Part shown: piece after piece, positions 1-11,248 of the stretch
How positions within the stretch are numbered: position 1 is the stretch's first letter
Layout of the letters: each line of letters starts with the position of its first letter
Source: Holophagales bacterium
GTDB lineage: Bacteria > Acidobacteriota > Thermoanaerobaculia > UBA5066
DNA: 64,000 nt
Direction: 5' to 3'
Assembly: GCA_016719485.1 (NCBI GenBank)
Contig: JADJZB010000023.1
Location: 1 to 64,000, forward strand
The notes under the pieces: model-generated
Seen by the model: the letters and a program-made list of their open reading frames with translations, nothing else
Databases searched by the model: none
Told to the model about the DNA's origin: nothing
Made by a program: the position numbers and the translations under genes

Positions 1-550
1 AGGTGCCGCGACCTTCGCGGTCGGTGAAGAGCATGGCGGCGGCGTTCTTGCGGGCCGCGACGCAGGCGCCGCAACCGATGCACGACGCGGCGTCCAAGGG
101 CGTGCTCGACGCGACTCCTCGGGCGACGGGAGCGCGTTGGCGTCCAACGCGGAGCACCGGTGTTCGACGGAGACGAACCGCGCCGGACGCGTGGCGGAAA
201 GATCCAGTCGAAGGCCCAGCGGTCGACGACGAGGTCCTTCACGAGCGGGAACGCGCGCCACGGCTCGAGGGCGATCCGTCGCCATCCTAAGGAACGCGCA
301 TGTACCTGTGGCAGGCGGTGGTGCCCTTCGGGGGCTGGGGGGCTCGCCGTCGACTGACGGATTAACGAGCCGCAGATCCCCTCGCGGCAGTCGCTCTCGA
401 AGGCGATGACGTCCTTGCCCTCGGCGGCGAGCCGCTCGTTGAGCTGGTCGAGCATCTCCAGGAACGACATGTCGCCCGGGCCGACGTCCGAGTGGCGTGG
501 TAGTCCTCGAACTCGCTGGGCGCGGCGGCGCTTCGGGCGCCAGATCCAGA
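1..550 (-). CDS. sdhB: Succinate dehydrogenase/fumarate reductase iron-sulfur subunit, partial and frameshifted
   Basis: Reads leftward and is cut by the window edge. In one frame the minus strand gives MSFLEMLDQLNERLAAEGKD followed by an IAFESDCREGICGS stretch, the [2Fe-2S] cysteine region typical of type-B SdhB/FrdB. At the extreme left another frame gives AASCIGCGACVAARKNAAAM, the start of the second cysteine cluster that holds the [4Fe-4S]/[3Fe-4S] centres. One usual cysteine reads as Arg there. The pieces lie in different frames, so at least one indel falls near 320-360 and another near 500. SdhB passes electrons from the flavin of SdhA to quinone at the membrane anchor. It is the last gene of sdhC-sdhA-sdhB. 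The exact start could not be fixed because of the frameshift after the sdhA stop. Confidence 0.8.
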
Positions 551-2506
<1,956 letters not shown>

Positions 2507-2521
2507 GGGCGACGAAAGCGG

Positions 2522-3324
2522 TTATTTGCTTGCAGCGTCCGCAGCGGTGGCCGGGCAGCAGCTGGTGCAGCCGCCCTTCTTGACCACGCCGGCGAGCACC
2601 GAGCCCGGGATGGCCAGGCTGCCGAGCAGATAGAGGACCACGAAGACGCGGGTGACGCCCTTCAGGAAGCTGCCCCAGCGGCTGGTGCGTGTGGCACGAG
2701 CGACTGAAGGCGCTCTCGAAGCCGCACAGAGGTGGAAGCTGGAGGAGTGGTGACGGGGGCGATCATGTAGAAGATCGCGACGAGCTTCTTCTGGAAGCCG
2801 AGGACCATCATCGTGTGGACGTCGTGCACCGCCGCGCCCTTGCCGACGATCGTCAGGCCGAAGAGGTGGAAGTCCTGGTGGTCCATCACGCGTTTTCCGG
2901 TCACCGCGCGCTGGTCTTGAAGGTTCCGTCCGTCATTCACCGTGAAATGGAGTGATGTGAGGTGACGATGAACGCGGGCGATCACCAGGCCCGAGCCGAT
3001 CATGTAACGAGAAGCCAGGACGCTTGGATCGTGTGGTTGACGTCGTACTTCTGCGGGCGGGCCGCCCGATTCTCGAGCGTGAGCTGGATCGCGGCCCACA
3101 GGTGGAGACAGACGATGCCGAGCAGGCTCAGGCGCACCACCCAGAGCATGGGCCCGAGGCCCTGCAGGAAGTGGGCGTAGCCGTTGATCTTGTCCGGGTG
3201 GGAGAAGATCTGGAGGGTTGCCGACGAGGTGACCGCCTGCGAAGCCGAGGAGGGCCAGGCCGGTCAGTGCCATGATGTATTTCTTCCCCAGGGAGGAGCA
3301 GAAGATATTTCGAACGAGGCTCAT
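2522..3324 (-). CDS. sdhC: Succinate dehydrogenase cytochrome b subunit, frameshifted
   Basis: Starts MSLVRNIFCSSLGKKYIMAL, the usual N-terminus of the single-chain diheme b558 anchor of type-B succinate:quinone oxidoreductases. Further pieces are SLHFTVNDGRNLQDQ, a GFQKKLVAIFYMIA membrane segment and, in another frame, SRWGSFLKGVTRVFVVLYLL with a short C-tail ending in AADAASK. The intact protein would have five membrane helices and about 265 residues. At least three frame changes are needed to join the pieces (near 3200, 3020 and 2710). First gene of the sdhCAB operon. No strong Shine-Dalgarno is seen before the start. Confidence 0.8.
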
Positions 3325-3662
3325 TGCGGGTGTGCGTTTTGGCAAAAGCGGGTGAGCGGGAACGGAAGCGCCGACGCTAGGCCCCTCACCTGGCCGGGCA
3401 CCTATTAGCAAACCATCGCGGTCCGCCGCCCAGCCGCTGCCGGTGCTAAAAACCGCCCGGGCGTGAGCACTTTTCATGCGGCTCCCCGCTGGCGCGCCCC
3501 TCCCCGGCCGCTGCCCTCGCTCAGGCCTTCGAGCACCCACCCCTGAGCAGCTTGAGTGCCGCTGAACCTTCCCGCTCGAGGCGGGCGGCGGATGAGCTTC
3601 TCCCTTGCGCGACAATGTCTACCCTGCGCGCCGTCGCGCGAGCATCTGCGCGATGCCGTCGC
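3325..3662. other. Intergenic region upstream of sdhC
   Basis: About 340 bases with no supportable gene. It should carry the leftward sdh promoter. The minus strand has an AT-richer patch around 3400-3470, but I see no convincing -35/-10 pair and no clear terminator hairpin for the gene that ends at 3663. Confidence 0.4.
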
Positions 3663-5057
3663 CTACGTCCGGGGTCCGGCGCTGTGTTCGGCCACATAGT
3701 CGAACTTCCATGCGGTCTCTCCCGTCTGGATCAGGCAATAGTGCCAGCAGGCAAAATCATCGGGCAGCGCCCGGTCGATGTCGGCGGGCGACACGAGCGA
3801 CCCGTCCCGCCGGAAATGCAGCCGTGGTGCCTCGTGCCTTCCCGCCCCGCGAAGAGAGTTATGGGAAGCCGCTCGGAAGCGCTGCACGACATCGCCGGTG
3901 AGGTACGCAGCAGCGGCATCGCCCGCCCGGCGGCCGCGGGGTCGTCGACCAACCTTCTGAACGCCTCGCGGAGGTCGCGAAACGACACGAGCTCGATGAA
4001 CACATTGGCGTCGATCGGCCGCGAGTTGTCCGCGAAGGCGTCGCCCACCCGAATTGGGATAGCTGGCCTGCGGTGTCGAGCCCGTTAGAGGTCGCGATTC
4101 CGCGGGGCGCCGGAAGGCCTCGGCGATGCGCCGGCCATGCTCGCGGCTGGCCTTGCCGTAGGTGAGGATCACGACCTTCACGCTCGGCACGCGCACCCGG
4201 CGCTTGAGCACGGCGCGGGCGAGCAGCGAGAGGTAGATCGGCTCGCCCTCGATGACTTCCGGTCTGCGTCGCCCGCAGCCTCGAGCACGATGCGGTCCCA
4301 CCTGCCTCGAGGAACACGAACGGTCGCTGTGCAGGTTGGTGTAGACGGTGTTCTCGATGAAACGCTGCGGGAATTCCAAAATCCTCGTACGGGCAGAGGT
4401 TTGCTGGAGCAGCCCACCTGCGAGGATCGCCCGCCGCCCCATGCGCTCAGGTACGGGCGATAGCGGATGCGCGGGGCGTAGGCCCGCGCCGTCTGCGCCG
4501 GCTGCCACCAGCCCGCCCATGATCACGGTCACTCGCCCCGCAGCTGCCCGTGCCGGAGGTCGACTTCGTACTCCCACTTTGCGCTGCACCTGGCGTCAGA
4601 CCTCCGCGCAGTCGGCGAAGAACGCGCAGTGACCGCGCCCACGATCTCGCGTTTGGTCAGCAACGGAATCTTCAGAATAGCCGCCCAGTGCAGCCGGTCG
4701 CCGCCAGCACATGGCGCTGCGGATACAGCGGGCCGCGCCCGTAGATCGCGCGGATCTCACCTCGAGCGCGTCCGGTGAAAAACTGTTGACGGCGGTGCCG
4801 AGGGACTGGCGACGGATTCGGCGGAATGCGGGCGTGAGGGCGGCACTCATGGTAGAGGCGCCCAACAAAGGGTCCGCCCCCGCCATGTCAAACCAGCCGG
4901 CGCGACCGGGACCGGCGCACCCCCGCGAAGACGGCCACCACCGGGCAACAGCGCGCCCAGAACGAACCCGCCGGAGGGACACCGCCGTGCGTCCATTGTT
5001 TCTTCGCCGCCACGATCCGGCGGCCTGAGCCGGGAAACGATCCGCCGGCGGATCATG
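3663..5057 (-). pseudogene. PaaK-like (phenylacetate-CoA ligase family) adenylate-forming enzyme, broken by frameshifts
   Basis: No frame is open across the region, but fragments line up in the order of a PaaK-like protein of about 440 residues. They are an early ILKIPLLTKREIV piece, a WDRIVLEAAGDADRK piece, then EGEPIYLSLLARAVLKRRV and VKVVILTYGKASREHGRRI (the adenylate-binding core). After those come NSRPIDANVFIEL, YLTGDVVQRF and a C-terminal RRDGSLVSPADIDRALPDD stretch like the mobile C-terminal domain. Family members activate an aromatic or other acid with ATP before thioester transfer. The substrate here is unknown. The gene sits 62 bases after the NUDIX stop on the same strand. It could be a true pseudogene or an intact gene with read errors, and the equally damaged sdh genes favour the latter. 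The family call rests on remembered motif order. Confidence 0.45.
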
Positions 5058-5119
5058 TCACCTATTGGTTGACATGGTCGTTCTCCCGGCCGCCACAGGA
5101 TCCGCTCCCGATCAGGCGC

Positions 5120-5681
5120 TCACTTCATCCGACCCTCGCGCCACGCGCGCAGGTAGAACAGCGCATCGACCACCACGGCGAGTGCTTGATCTCGCCACGC
5201 CCGCCCTTGGCGACGATTTCCTGCGTCGATCGGCAGGAGGCCCTAGCTCGATCTCCTGTTCGGGTCGAATCCGCGTTCGCCCACGCCACGCAGCCCCCGA
5301 CGAGCACGATGTGGCAGACATTGGCCTGGTTCGCGGGGGTCTGGTGGGCGCACTGCGCCAGCAGGCGGCGCGGAACGTCCGGCGCATGGGTCTCTTCACG
5401 CAGCTCCGCGCACGCCCGCGGCCACCGGATCTCGCCGGTCTTCGGGATCACGCCGCCCGGGATCTGAGGTGAAGTCGATGCCGAAAGGAACTGGCGACCA
5501 GGAGCATCCGGTCGTCGTCGGTGGAGGGCGTAGCACGTTGACCCAGTCGTCTGCCTCGATGATCACGGAACCTCCCCTCGCGAGCCGACTCGAGCACGGA
5601 CGGGGACCCGCTCGACTTCGCGAGGACCGGGCGGGGGGAAAGCCCGCGCACCGATTCGAGAACGACCTTCTCGCTGCGGAT
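5120..5681 (-). pseudogene. NUDIX hydrolase (ADP-ribose pyrophosphatase-like), frameshifted
   Basis: Minus-strand fragments in three frames assemble into a NUDIX protein of about 185 residues. They are an N-terminal IRSEKVVLESVRG, VIIEADDWVNVL, TDDDRMLLV, a GGVIPKTGE run leading to a REEx-like AELREETHAP (Nudix helix), then ANQANVCHIVLVGGC, IELGPPADRR and a C-terminal FYLRAWREGRMK before the stop. Such enzymes cleave nucleoside diphosphates linked to another group. The true start is unclear because no good ATG lies in the first frame. About 200 bases between here and the end of the HerA-like gene hold nothing recognisable. Indels rather than substitutions cause the damage. Confidence 0.5.
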
Positions 5682-5881
5682 GAGTGCAGATTGGAGGTGG
5701 GGGTCGGGGGGCGCGTATCAGCCCCGGCGACGCGAGCTGCGCGGGCGCCCCGCCCGGCCGCAGCGAAGGCGGAAGCGGGTCGGCCGCGCGCGGCCGAGGC
5801 GAGCGGGATGCCCCGACCCGAGCGCGGCCCTCGCGGAATCGACGGGGCGGTGAAGCTCCCTCCGGGTCTTCGGTATCCCGG

Positions 5882-8092
5882 TCAGCTCACCCAGGCGACC
5901 CCGACGCCGAGGATGTCGACTCCGGTCTTCGTCGGGACGACCTCGACCTTCTCGAAGCGGGCGGGGTCGGGCGCGGCGACCTTCGCTTCCAGCTCCTCGA
6001 GCTTCGGCCTTGGGGTCTCGATCTTCGTCTCGGCGGCGCCCTCCATCCGGCGTTTGCTGAGAACCGAGCCGACCTTGCCGACCTTGAGGCGACTTCCTCT
6101 TGCGAGAGAGGCCGCCGAGGACGTCCATCGCCGCGCCGGCCATCGAGGCCATCGTCTCCATCGAGCGGGCCTTCTCGGCCTGCTCCGGCGGTCGCGAGGT
6201 CACGACGCTTCTTCTCGATCTTCTCGACGAGAGCGGCCGAGGGCCTGGCCTTCTCGCCGACGCGGGCCGCAAAGTCGTCCTCGCCCTCGCCCGGGTTCGA
6301 GAGGAGGCCCGACAGCGGGTCCCGGATCAGGGTCGTGGCGAGAAGGTCCGGAGGCGCTCCTTCAGCGCCTCCTGCTTCCTCACCCCCTTGGGTCCCAGCC
6401 AGGAGGGAGGTCGACGTACTAGAGAGCGTCCGGGGCGCCGCCTCGAGGAGCTCCTTCCCTCGAGATCGAGGATGTCGCCCTGGACGACCTCGCGCGGCGT
6501 CGCCGCGTCGAGCGGGAAGAGCTTCGTCGTCGTGACCTCGTCCGAGGTCCCTTGCCGCTCTTGTAGCGGACCGCCGCCTTCACCCAGAGGTAGGCGTCGC
6601 CCGGTCGCCGCCGCGACGCGGTCGAGCCAGCGGGCGGGCCACTCGGACGGGAGCATGGGCGGGCCCGCTGGGGCGGCGGGCCTCGGCGGTGCGGGCGCGG
6701 CGGCGGCAACCGCCGTCGCGACGACGGATCCCGCGACGGCAGCAGCGCTCGAGGAGGCGACGGCGCCGCCTTCTTCAGCTTCGTCAGCTCGTCGCGCGTC
6801 ATCGGGCCGCGCAGGTAGCTCATCGCCCAGCGCGTCTCGAAGATCTCCGGCCCCTTCCGGTGGACGTCGTGGAGAAGGAAGGTCCTCTTCTTCGTCTGGT
6901 TCAGGAGGGCGTCGACGTCCGTGAGCCCGGCGGCGTCGGTGAGGCCGTCTGCGAGGCGGCGCCGGTCGCGCTCGGTCTGGAGCGTCCCGACCCACCAGCA
7001 GCCGCAGTTCGAGAGCCCCTTGTAGTCGAGGTCGACCGGGTTCTGCGTGGCGAGGACGGTGCCGACGCCGAACGCGCGGGCCTGCTTGAGGAGCGAGAGG
7101 AGAGGCTTCTTCGTCGGCGGCTCGCCCGACGGCGGGAAGAAGCCGAAGATCTCGTCTATATAGATGAGCGCGCGCAGGGACGTGGAGCCTGGCTGCGATC
7201 GGAGCCAGGAGCGGACGCGCGAGAGGAGCGTGGCGACGACGAAGAGCCGCTCGGGGTCGGAGAGGTGCGCGATCGAGAAGATGGAGAGCTTCGCCGGCCC
7301 CGGGCCCCCGCCGAGGAGGGCGTCGATGTCGAGCGGGACGCCGCCACGGAAGGCGGACGTCGCGGGCGATGCGAGGAGGCCGTTGAGGGCGAGGACCAGG
7401 CCGTCGCGCTCCTTCTTCGGGAAGAACGTCTCGAGCGGCAGCGCGCCGATCGCCCCGAACGGCGGCTGCGCGGCCGCGCCGACGAGCGACTCGAGCGTGG
7501 CCGTCTCCCCCTTCGCCCAGATCTCCTCGACGCACCGGGCGAGGAGGATGAACTCGCGCGAGGAGACCGGGTCGGCGTCGCGCCCGAGGAGGCCGAGGAG
7601 CCCCCCCAGGAAGGCCGTCATCAGGTCGCGCCCCTCCTCGCTCTCCGGGCCGTCGGGCGGCGGGGCGAGCGCGCCGAGAAGGTCGACCTGGACTCCGCTC
7701 TTCGAGCCGGGCGTGAAGATCGTCACCTGCCGCGAGGCGGCGTACGCGGCGACGTCGGCCGCGGTGATCCCCCAGCTCGCGAGCCCCTCGCTCCACTTCT
7801 TCGCCTCGCCCTCGGGCGTCGCCTCTCCCCCGGCGGGGACCCAGGGCGCGAACTCGTCCAGGCGAGCCGCGCGGAAGGCGAGCGCGAGGTTCCCGAGGTC
7901 CCCCTTCGGGTCGATCGCCAGGACGGGAATCCCCTGCTTGAGCAGCTCCTCGATCAGGAGGATCCCCAGGGCGGTCTTGCCGCTGCCGGTCATCCCGACG
8001 ATGAGGCCGTGGGTCATCAGGTCGTCCGGGTCGAGCGCGAGGGGCGCGGGTGCCTTCGTGACGGATCGTCCGAGGAACAGCTCGTTGGCCAA
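5882..8092 (-). CDS. HerA/FtsK-like ATP-binding protein with damaged C-terminus
   Basis: The first 450 residues are intact: MANELFLGRSVTK, a Walker A GMTGSGKT near residue 35, a Walker B LIYIDEIFGFF near residue 320, an ATQNPVDLDYKGL sensor-like motif and an LLHDVHRKGPEIF segment. This is the architecture of bacterial HerA-type helicase/DUF87-like ATPases, hexameric DNA pumps or translocases. From about 6760 leftward the frame breaks repeatedly. Pieces such as SGKGTSDEVTTTKLFPLD-like, LGPKGVRKQEALKERLRTF and a final TKTGVDILGVGVAWVS before a stop at 5882 show that the full protein is about 735 residues. The C-terminal part is coiled-coil-like and rich in Lys, Arg and Glu. Divergent from the thioesterase gene, with 68 bases between starts. 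Substrate unknown. Confidence 0.7.
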
Positions 8093-8160
8093 GGTGGGAC
8101 CTCCCGCGTGGAATCGGTGCCGGAGAAGGAGTCTACCGGCCTCGCGGACATAATCGCGCC

Positions 8161-8550
8161 ATGAACGACGGACGCAGCCCCGCCATCCGGGTCACCCTCA
8201 TGCCGAAGGACACGAACGCCCACGGCACGATCTTCGGAGGCGTCCTGCTCTCGTACATCGACCTCGCCGGCGCCGTTGCCGCCCGTGCCCACTGCGACTA
8301 CATGGTGACCGTGAAGATGACCGAGGTCGTCTTTCACGAGCCGGTCTTCGTCGGCGACCTCGTCTCGTTCTACTGCGAGGTGACGCGCATCGGCAGGACG
8401 TCGGTCACGATCAAGGTCACCGTCGAGGCGCAGCGCGCACGGAACCCAGGCGCCGCGGTAAAGGTGACGGAAGCCGAGGTCGTCTACGTGAACGTCGACG
8501 AGGAGCGCCGGCCGACGCCGATCACGCGGCGGGAGATGGCGGGAGCGTAG
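8161..8550 (+). CDS. Acyl-CoA thioesterase, YciA-like hotdog fold
   Basis: 129 residues. The N-terminal NAHGTIFGGVLLSYIDLAG run carries the Asn/Gly/Asp pattern of the YciA/acyl-CoA thioester hydrolase subfamily. It is followed by VVFHEPVFVGDLVSFYCEV and VTIKVTVEA strands. These hexameric enzymes hydrolyse cytosolic acyl-CoAs to free acid and CoA. The gene stands alone, divergent from the HerA-like gene and convergent with arfB (3 bases between stops). No neighbour indicates the acyl substrate. Confidence 0.85.
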   Translation: MNDGRSPAIRVTLMPKDTNAHGTIFGGVLLSYIDLAGAVAARAHCDYMVTVKMTEVVFHEPVFVGDLVSFYCEVTRIGRTSVTIKVTVEAQRARNPGAAVKVTEAEVVYVNVDEERRPTPITRREMAGA

Positions 8551-8553
8551 GGC

Positions 8554-8960
8554 CTACTCGTCCCGGCGGGGCGTGCCCCTGGTCCTCTTCACCTTCGCGT
8601 CGCGCTTCTTCGTCTCGATCCGCCGTTCCTTCGACCCGGCCGAAGGCCGCGTGGGGCGGCGCCGCTTCGGGACGACGAGCGCCTTCACGACGAGGGCACG
8701 CACCTTCTCCCGCGCCGTCTCGAGGTTCCGGTGAAAGTCCCGGCTCTCCCCGCCGTCACGCGCAGGCGCCCTTCCGCGTCGCGGCGTCCTTCGGCCAGAG
8801 CGGCGAGGCGGAGCCGCGCCCCTTCGTCGAGCCCCTCGACGAGCGCGAGGTCGACGAGCAGCTCGGCTTTCGAGGCGACCTTGTTGACGTTCTGGCCGCC
8901 GGGACCGCCGGAACGGACGCCCCGCGCCTCGAGGGCGGCGGCGTCGATGGGGTCGGGCAT
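8554..8960 (-). CDS. arfB: Alternative ribosome-rescue peptidyl-tRNA hydrolase, frameshifted
   Basis: Starts MPDPIDAAALEARGVRSGGP and carries GGQNVNK, the GGQ loop of class-I release factors that cuts the peptidyl-tRNA ester. The short size (about 135 residues) and Lys/Arg-rich tail (KERRIETKKRDAKVKRTRG) are those of ArfB/YaeJ, which enters the mRNA channel of ribosomes stalled without a stop codon. The frame changes near 8735 within a run of four G on the coding strand: adding one G joins RLRVTA to ESRDFHRNLETAREKVR. A single-base read error is therefore likely. I chose the ATG at 8960 because it directly precedes the conserved domain. Confidence 0.85.
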
Positions 8961-9039
8961 GGTCGAAGGTGATCGTGACACAGGCGGAGCAGGAATCGGG
9001 CGCGGAGACGGGCCGTAAGATATCGGCCGGAGACACCGA

Positions 9040-10540
9040 GTGGAGAGAATGGCCGCGGAATCGAGACGGGGCACCGGATGGCTTCCGGCCGCCCTCGCGG
9101 ATCTTGCCGTGGCGCTCCTCGCCGTGGGAGGAGCCACGGCCCTCGTTCGGCTCATCGGCCTGAACTCGACCACGGCCGGCCTGGTCCTCCTCGTGGTCGT
9201 CCTCGGCATCGCACTCGCACGAGGGCTGCGCGCCGCGGTGATCGGCGCCTTCGCCGCGACGCTCGCCTTCAACTTCTTCTTCCTGCCGCCCCCTTCACAC
9301 TTTCACGATCGCCGAGCCCGCGAACTGGGTCGCGCTCTTCTGCTTCCTGATCGTGGCGGTCGTCGTGAGCCGGCTCGTCCTCCAGGCGCGCGAGCAGGCC
9401 GCTGACGCCCTGCGGCGGCGCCGGGAGATCGAGGTCCTCTACGACCTCTCAGTCGACCTCTTCACCACCACGAATCGCGTCGGCGTCCTCGGCGAGGCCG
9501 CCGCGAGGGCCCTGCGTTCCGTTGGCGCGGGAGGCGGCGGCCTTCTCGAGAACGCCGAGGGGAGCAATCGGCCCACGGTCGTCTCCTGGTCCGGACGCGA
9601 CCTGGCACCCGAGCACGAACGCCTCGTCCAGGTCGTCCTCGACCGGGGAGAGGTCGCGGAGGTGCCGGCGCCAGGCGGCGCACGCGACGTCTACTTTCCG
9701 CTCCTCGTCGGCGGGAAGGCGAGCGGCGTCCTCGTCGTGCTCGAGACGCAGGCAGGCCGGACCGTGCTCGACCCGGTCGCCCGGCTCGTCGCCCTCGCCA
9801 TCGAGCGGGAACGTTTTCTCGTGGAGAACGCCCACCTCGAGGCCCTCCGCCAGAGCGAGAGCCTGAAGACCTCCCTCCTGCGCGCCGTCTCGCACGACCT
9901 GCGGAGCCCCCTCACGGCGATCGGCCTCTCGATCGAGAGCCTCCGCCGGCGGCTCGCAGGGCAGGCCGATGCGCGGACGGCGCTCGACGACCTCGCGCGA
10001 GAGAGCGGCCGGCTCGCCCGCCGGATCGACAACCTCCTCGCCCTCGCCCGCCTGGAAGCGGGCCGGAGCGTTCCACACGCCGAGCCGACCCCCCCGGCGG
10101 ACCTCTTCCGGGCAGCGAGAGAAGGTCTCTCTCTCGTCCTCGTCGCGCACCCCGTGCACGTGTCGATCGCGGCCGACTGCCCCGACGCCTTCGCCGACCC
10201 GTCGCTGGTCGTCGAGGTCCTCGTCAACCTCGTCGAGAACGCGGCCCGAGCCGCACCCGACGGGACGGCCATCGAGCTGACGGCGGCCCGGCACCCGGTC
10301 GAGCCCCGCCTCGTCCGTCTCGAGGTCGCCGACCGGGGCCCCGGTTTCGCCCCGGAGGCCCTTTCCGGAGCGGAAGGGGACATCGCCGACGGCGGCCGAA
10401 GGGGCCTGGGCCTCGAGATCGCGCGCGGCCCCGCCGTCGCGAACGGCGGCGACCTGTCGCTGCATCCGCGCACCGGCGGCGGGACGATCGCCCGGGTAGA
10501 CCTGCCGGCCGCAATGCCGGTTGAAGGAGTGGAGACGTGA
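9040..10540 (+). CDS. kdpD: Histidine-kinase half of KdpD (DUF4118 membrane domain, GAF, HisKA, HATPase)
   Basis: About 500 residues, matching the C-terminal half of E. coli KdpD. Four membrane helices lie in the first 125 residues, the third ending in AFNFFFLPP, a KdpD signature. A GAF-like region follows, then the phosphoacceptor box SHDLRSPLTAIG near residue 290, an N box VLVNLVENAARAAP, G1 VADRGPGFAPE and G2 GRRGLGLEIA. The N-terminal KdpD sensor domain is absent and is encoded separately at 17938-19093. A frameshift occurs near 9296. Removing one C from a run of five restores LPPLHTFTIAEPANWVAL, so this looks like a read error. The start may be GTG 9040 or ATG 9049. The stop overlaps the kdpE start (GTGA). 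Confidence 0.85.
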
Positions 10541-11239
10541 TCCGGACGAGCGCCTGCATCCTCGTCGTCGAGGACGATCCCACGATCCGCAGGGGTCTCG
10601 CCGCCGAGCTGACCGAAGCGGGCTACGAGGTCCTCGAGGCGCCGGAGGGCCGCCAGGGCCTCGCGCTCTTCGAACAGGGGGCGCCGGACCTCGTCCTCAC
10701 CGACCTCGCCATGCCCGTCGCCGACGGATTCGAGCTGATTCGCGGGATCCGCAGGATGGGAGCGACGCCCATCGTCGTCCTCTCCGTCCGCGGCGCGGAC
10801 GTCGACAAGATCCGCGCCCTCGATTTGGGCGCCGACGACTTCGTCACCAAGCCCTTCTCCGTCCCGGAGCTCCTCGCCCGCCTCCGCGCCCAGCTTCGGA
10901 GGAGCGGCGTCGCTCCCGCCCCGGACCGTCCTCGAGTTCGACGGCCTCTCGATCGACCTCGAGCGGCGGCGCGTCGTCCAGGGGGCACGCGAGGTGAAGC
11001 TCACGCCGACCGAGTTCGCCATTCTCGAGCTCCTCGCGACGAACGCCGGCAAGCCCGTGACGACAGCCCGGATCATCTCGCGCGTCTGGAGGGGGGCACC
11101 GGGAACGACGGTCGACGTCGTGCGCGTCCACGTCGGCTCGATGCGGAAGAAGGTCGAGCCCGACCCGGCCACGCCGCGCTACGTCGTCACCGAACCGTGG
11201 GTCGGCTACAGGTTCGTCGCCGAGCCGCTCCCGGACTGA
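10537..11239 (+). CDS. kdpE: KdpE-like OmpR-family response regulator, one frameshift
   Basis: The receiver domain begins IRTSACILVVEDDPTIRRGL, with acidic pair ED-D near residue 12, phospho-acceptor in DLVLTDLAMPVADGF and the Lys of FVTKPFS. The C-terminal winged helix contains EVKLTPTEFAILELLATNAG and ATPRYVVTEPWVGYRF, the usual OmpR/PhoB end. The frame shifts at about 10918. Dropping one C from CCCC gives a continuous APARTVLEFDGLSIDLERRR. It is co-transcribed with the kinase (4-bp overlap) and very probably acts on the kdp genes 2.4 kb downstream. The next gene, on the opposite strand, ends 10 bases away, so a shared or absent terminator is expected. Confidence 0.88.
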
Positions 11240-11248
11240 CGGTCTCCC

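Noticed and set aside
5067..5100. TTGACA on the plus strand as a promoter
   Set aside because: No -10 at a proper distance and no plus-strand gene downstream; the region is between two minus-strand genes.
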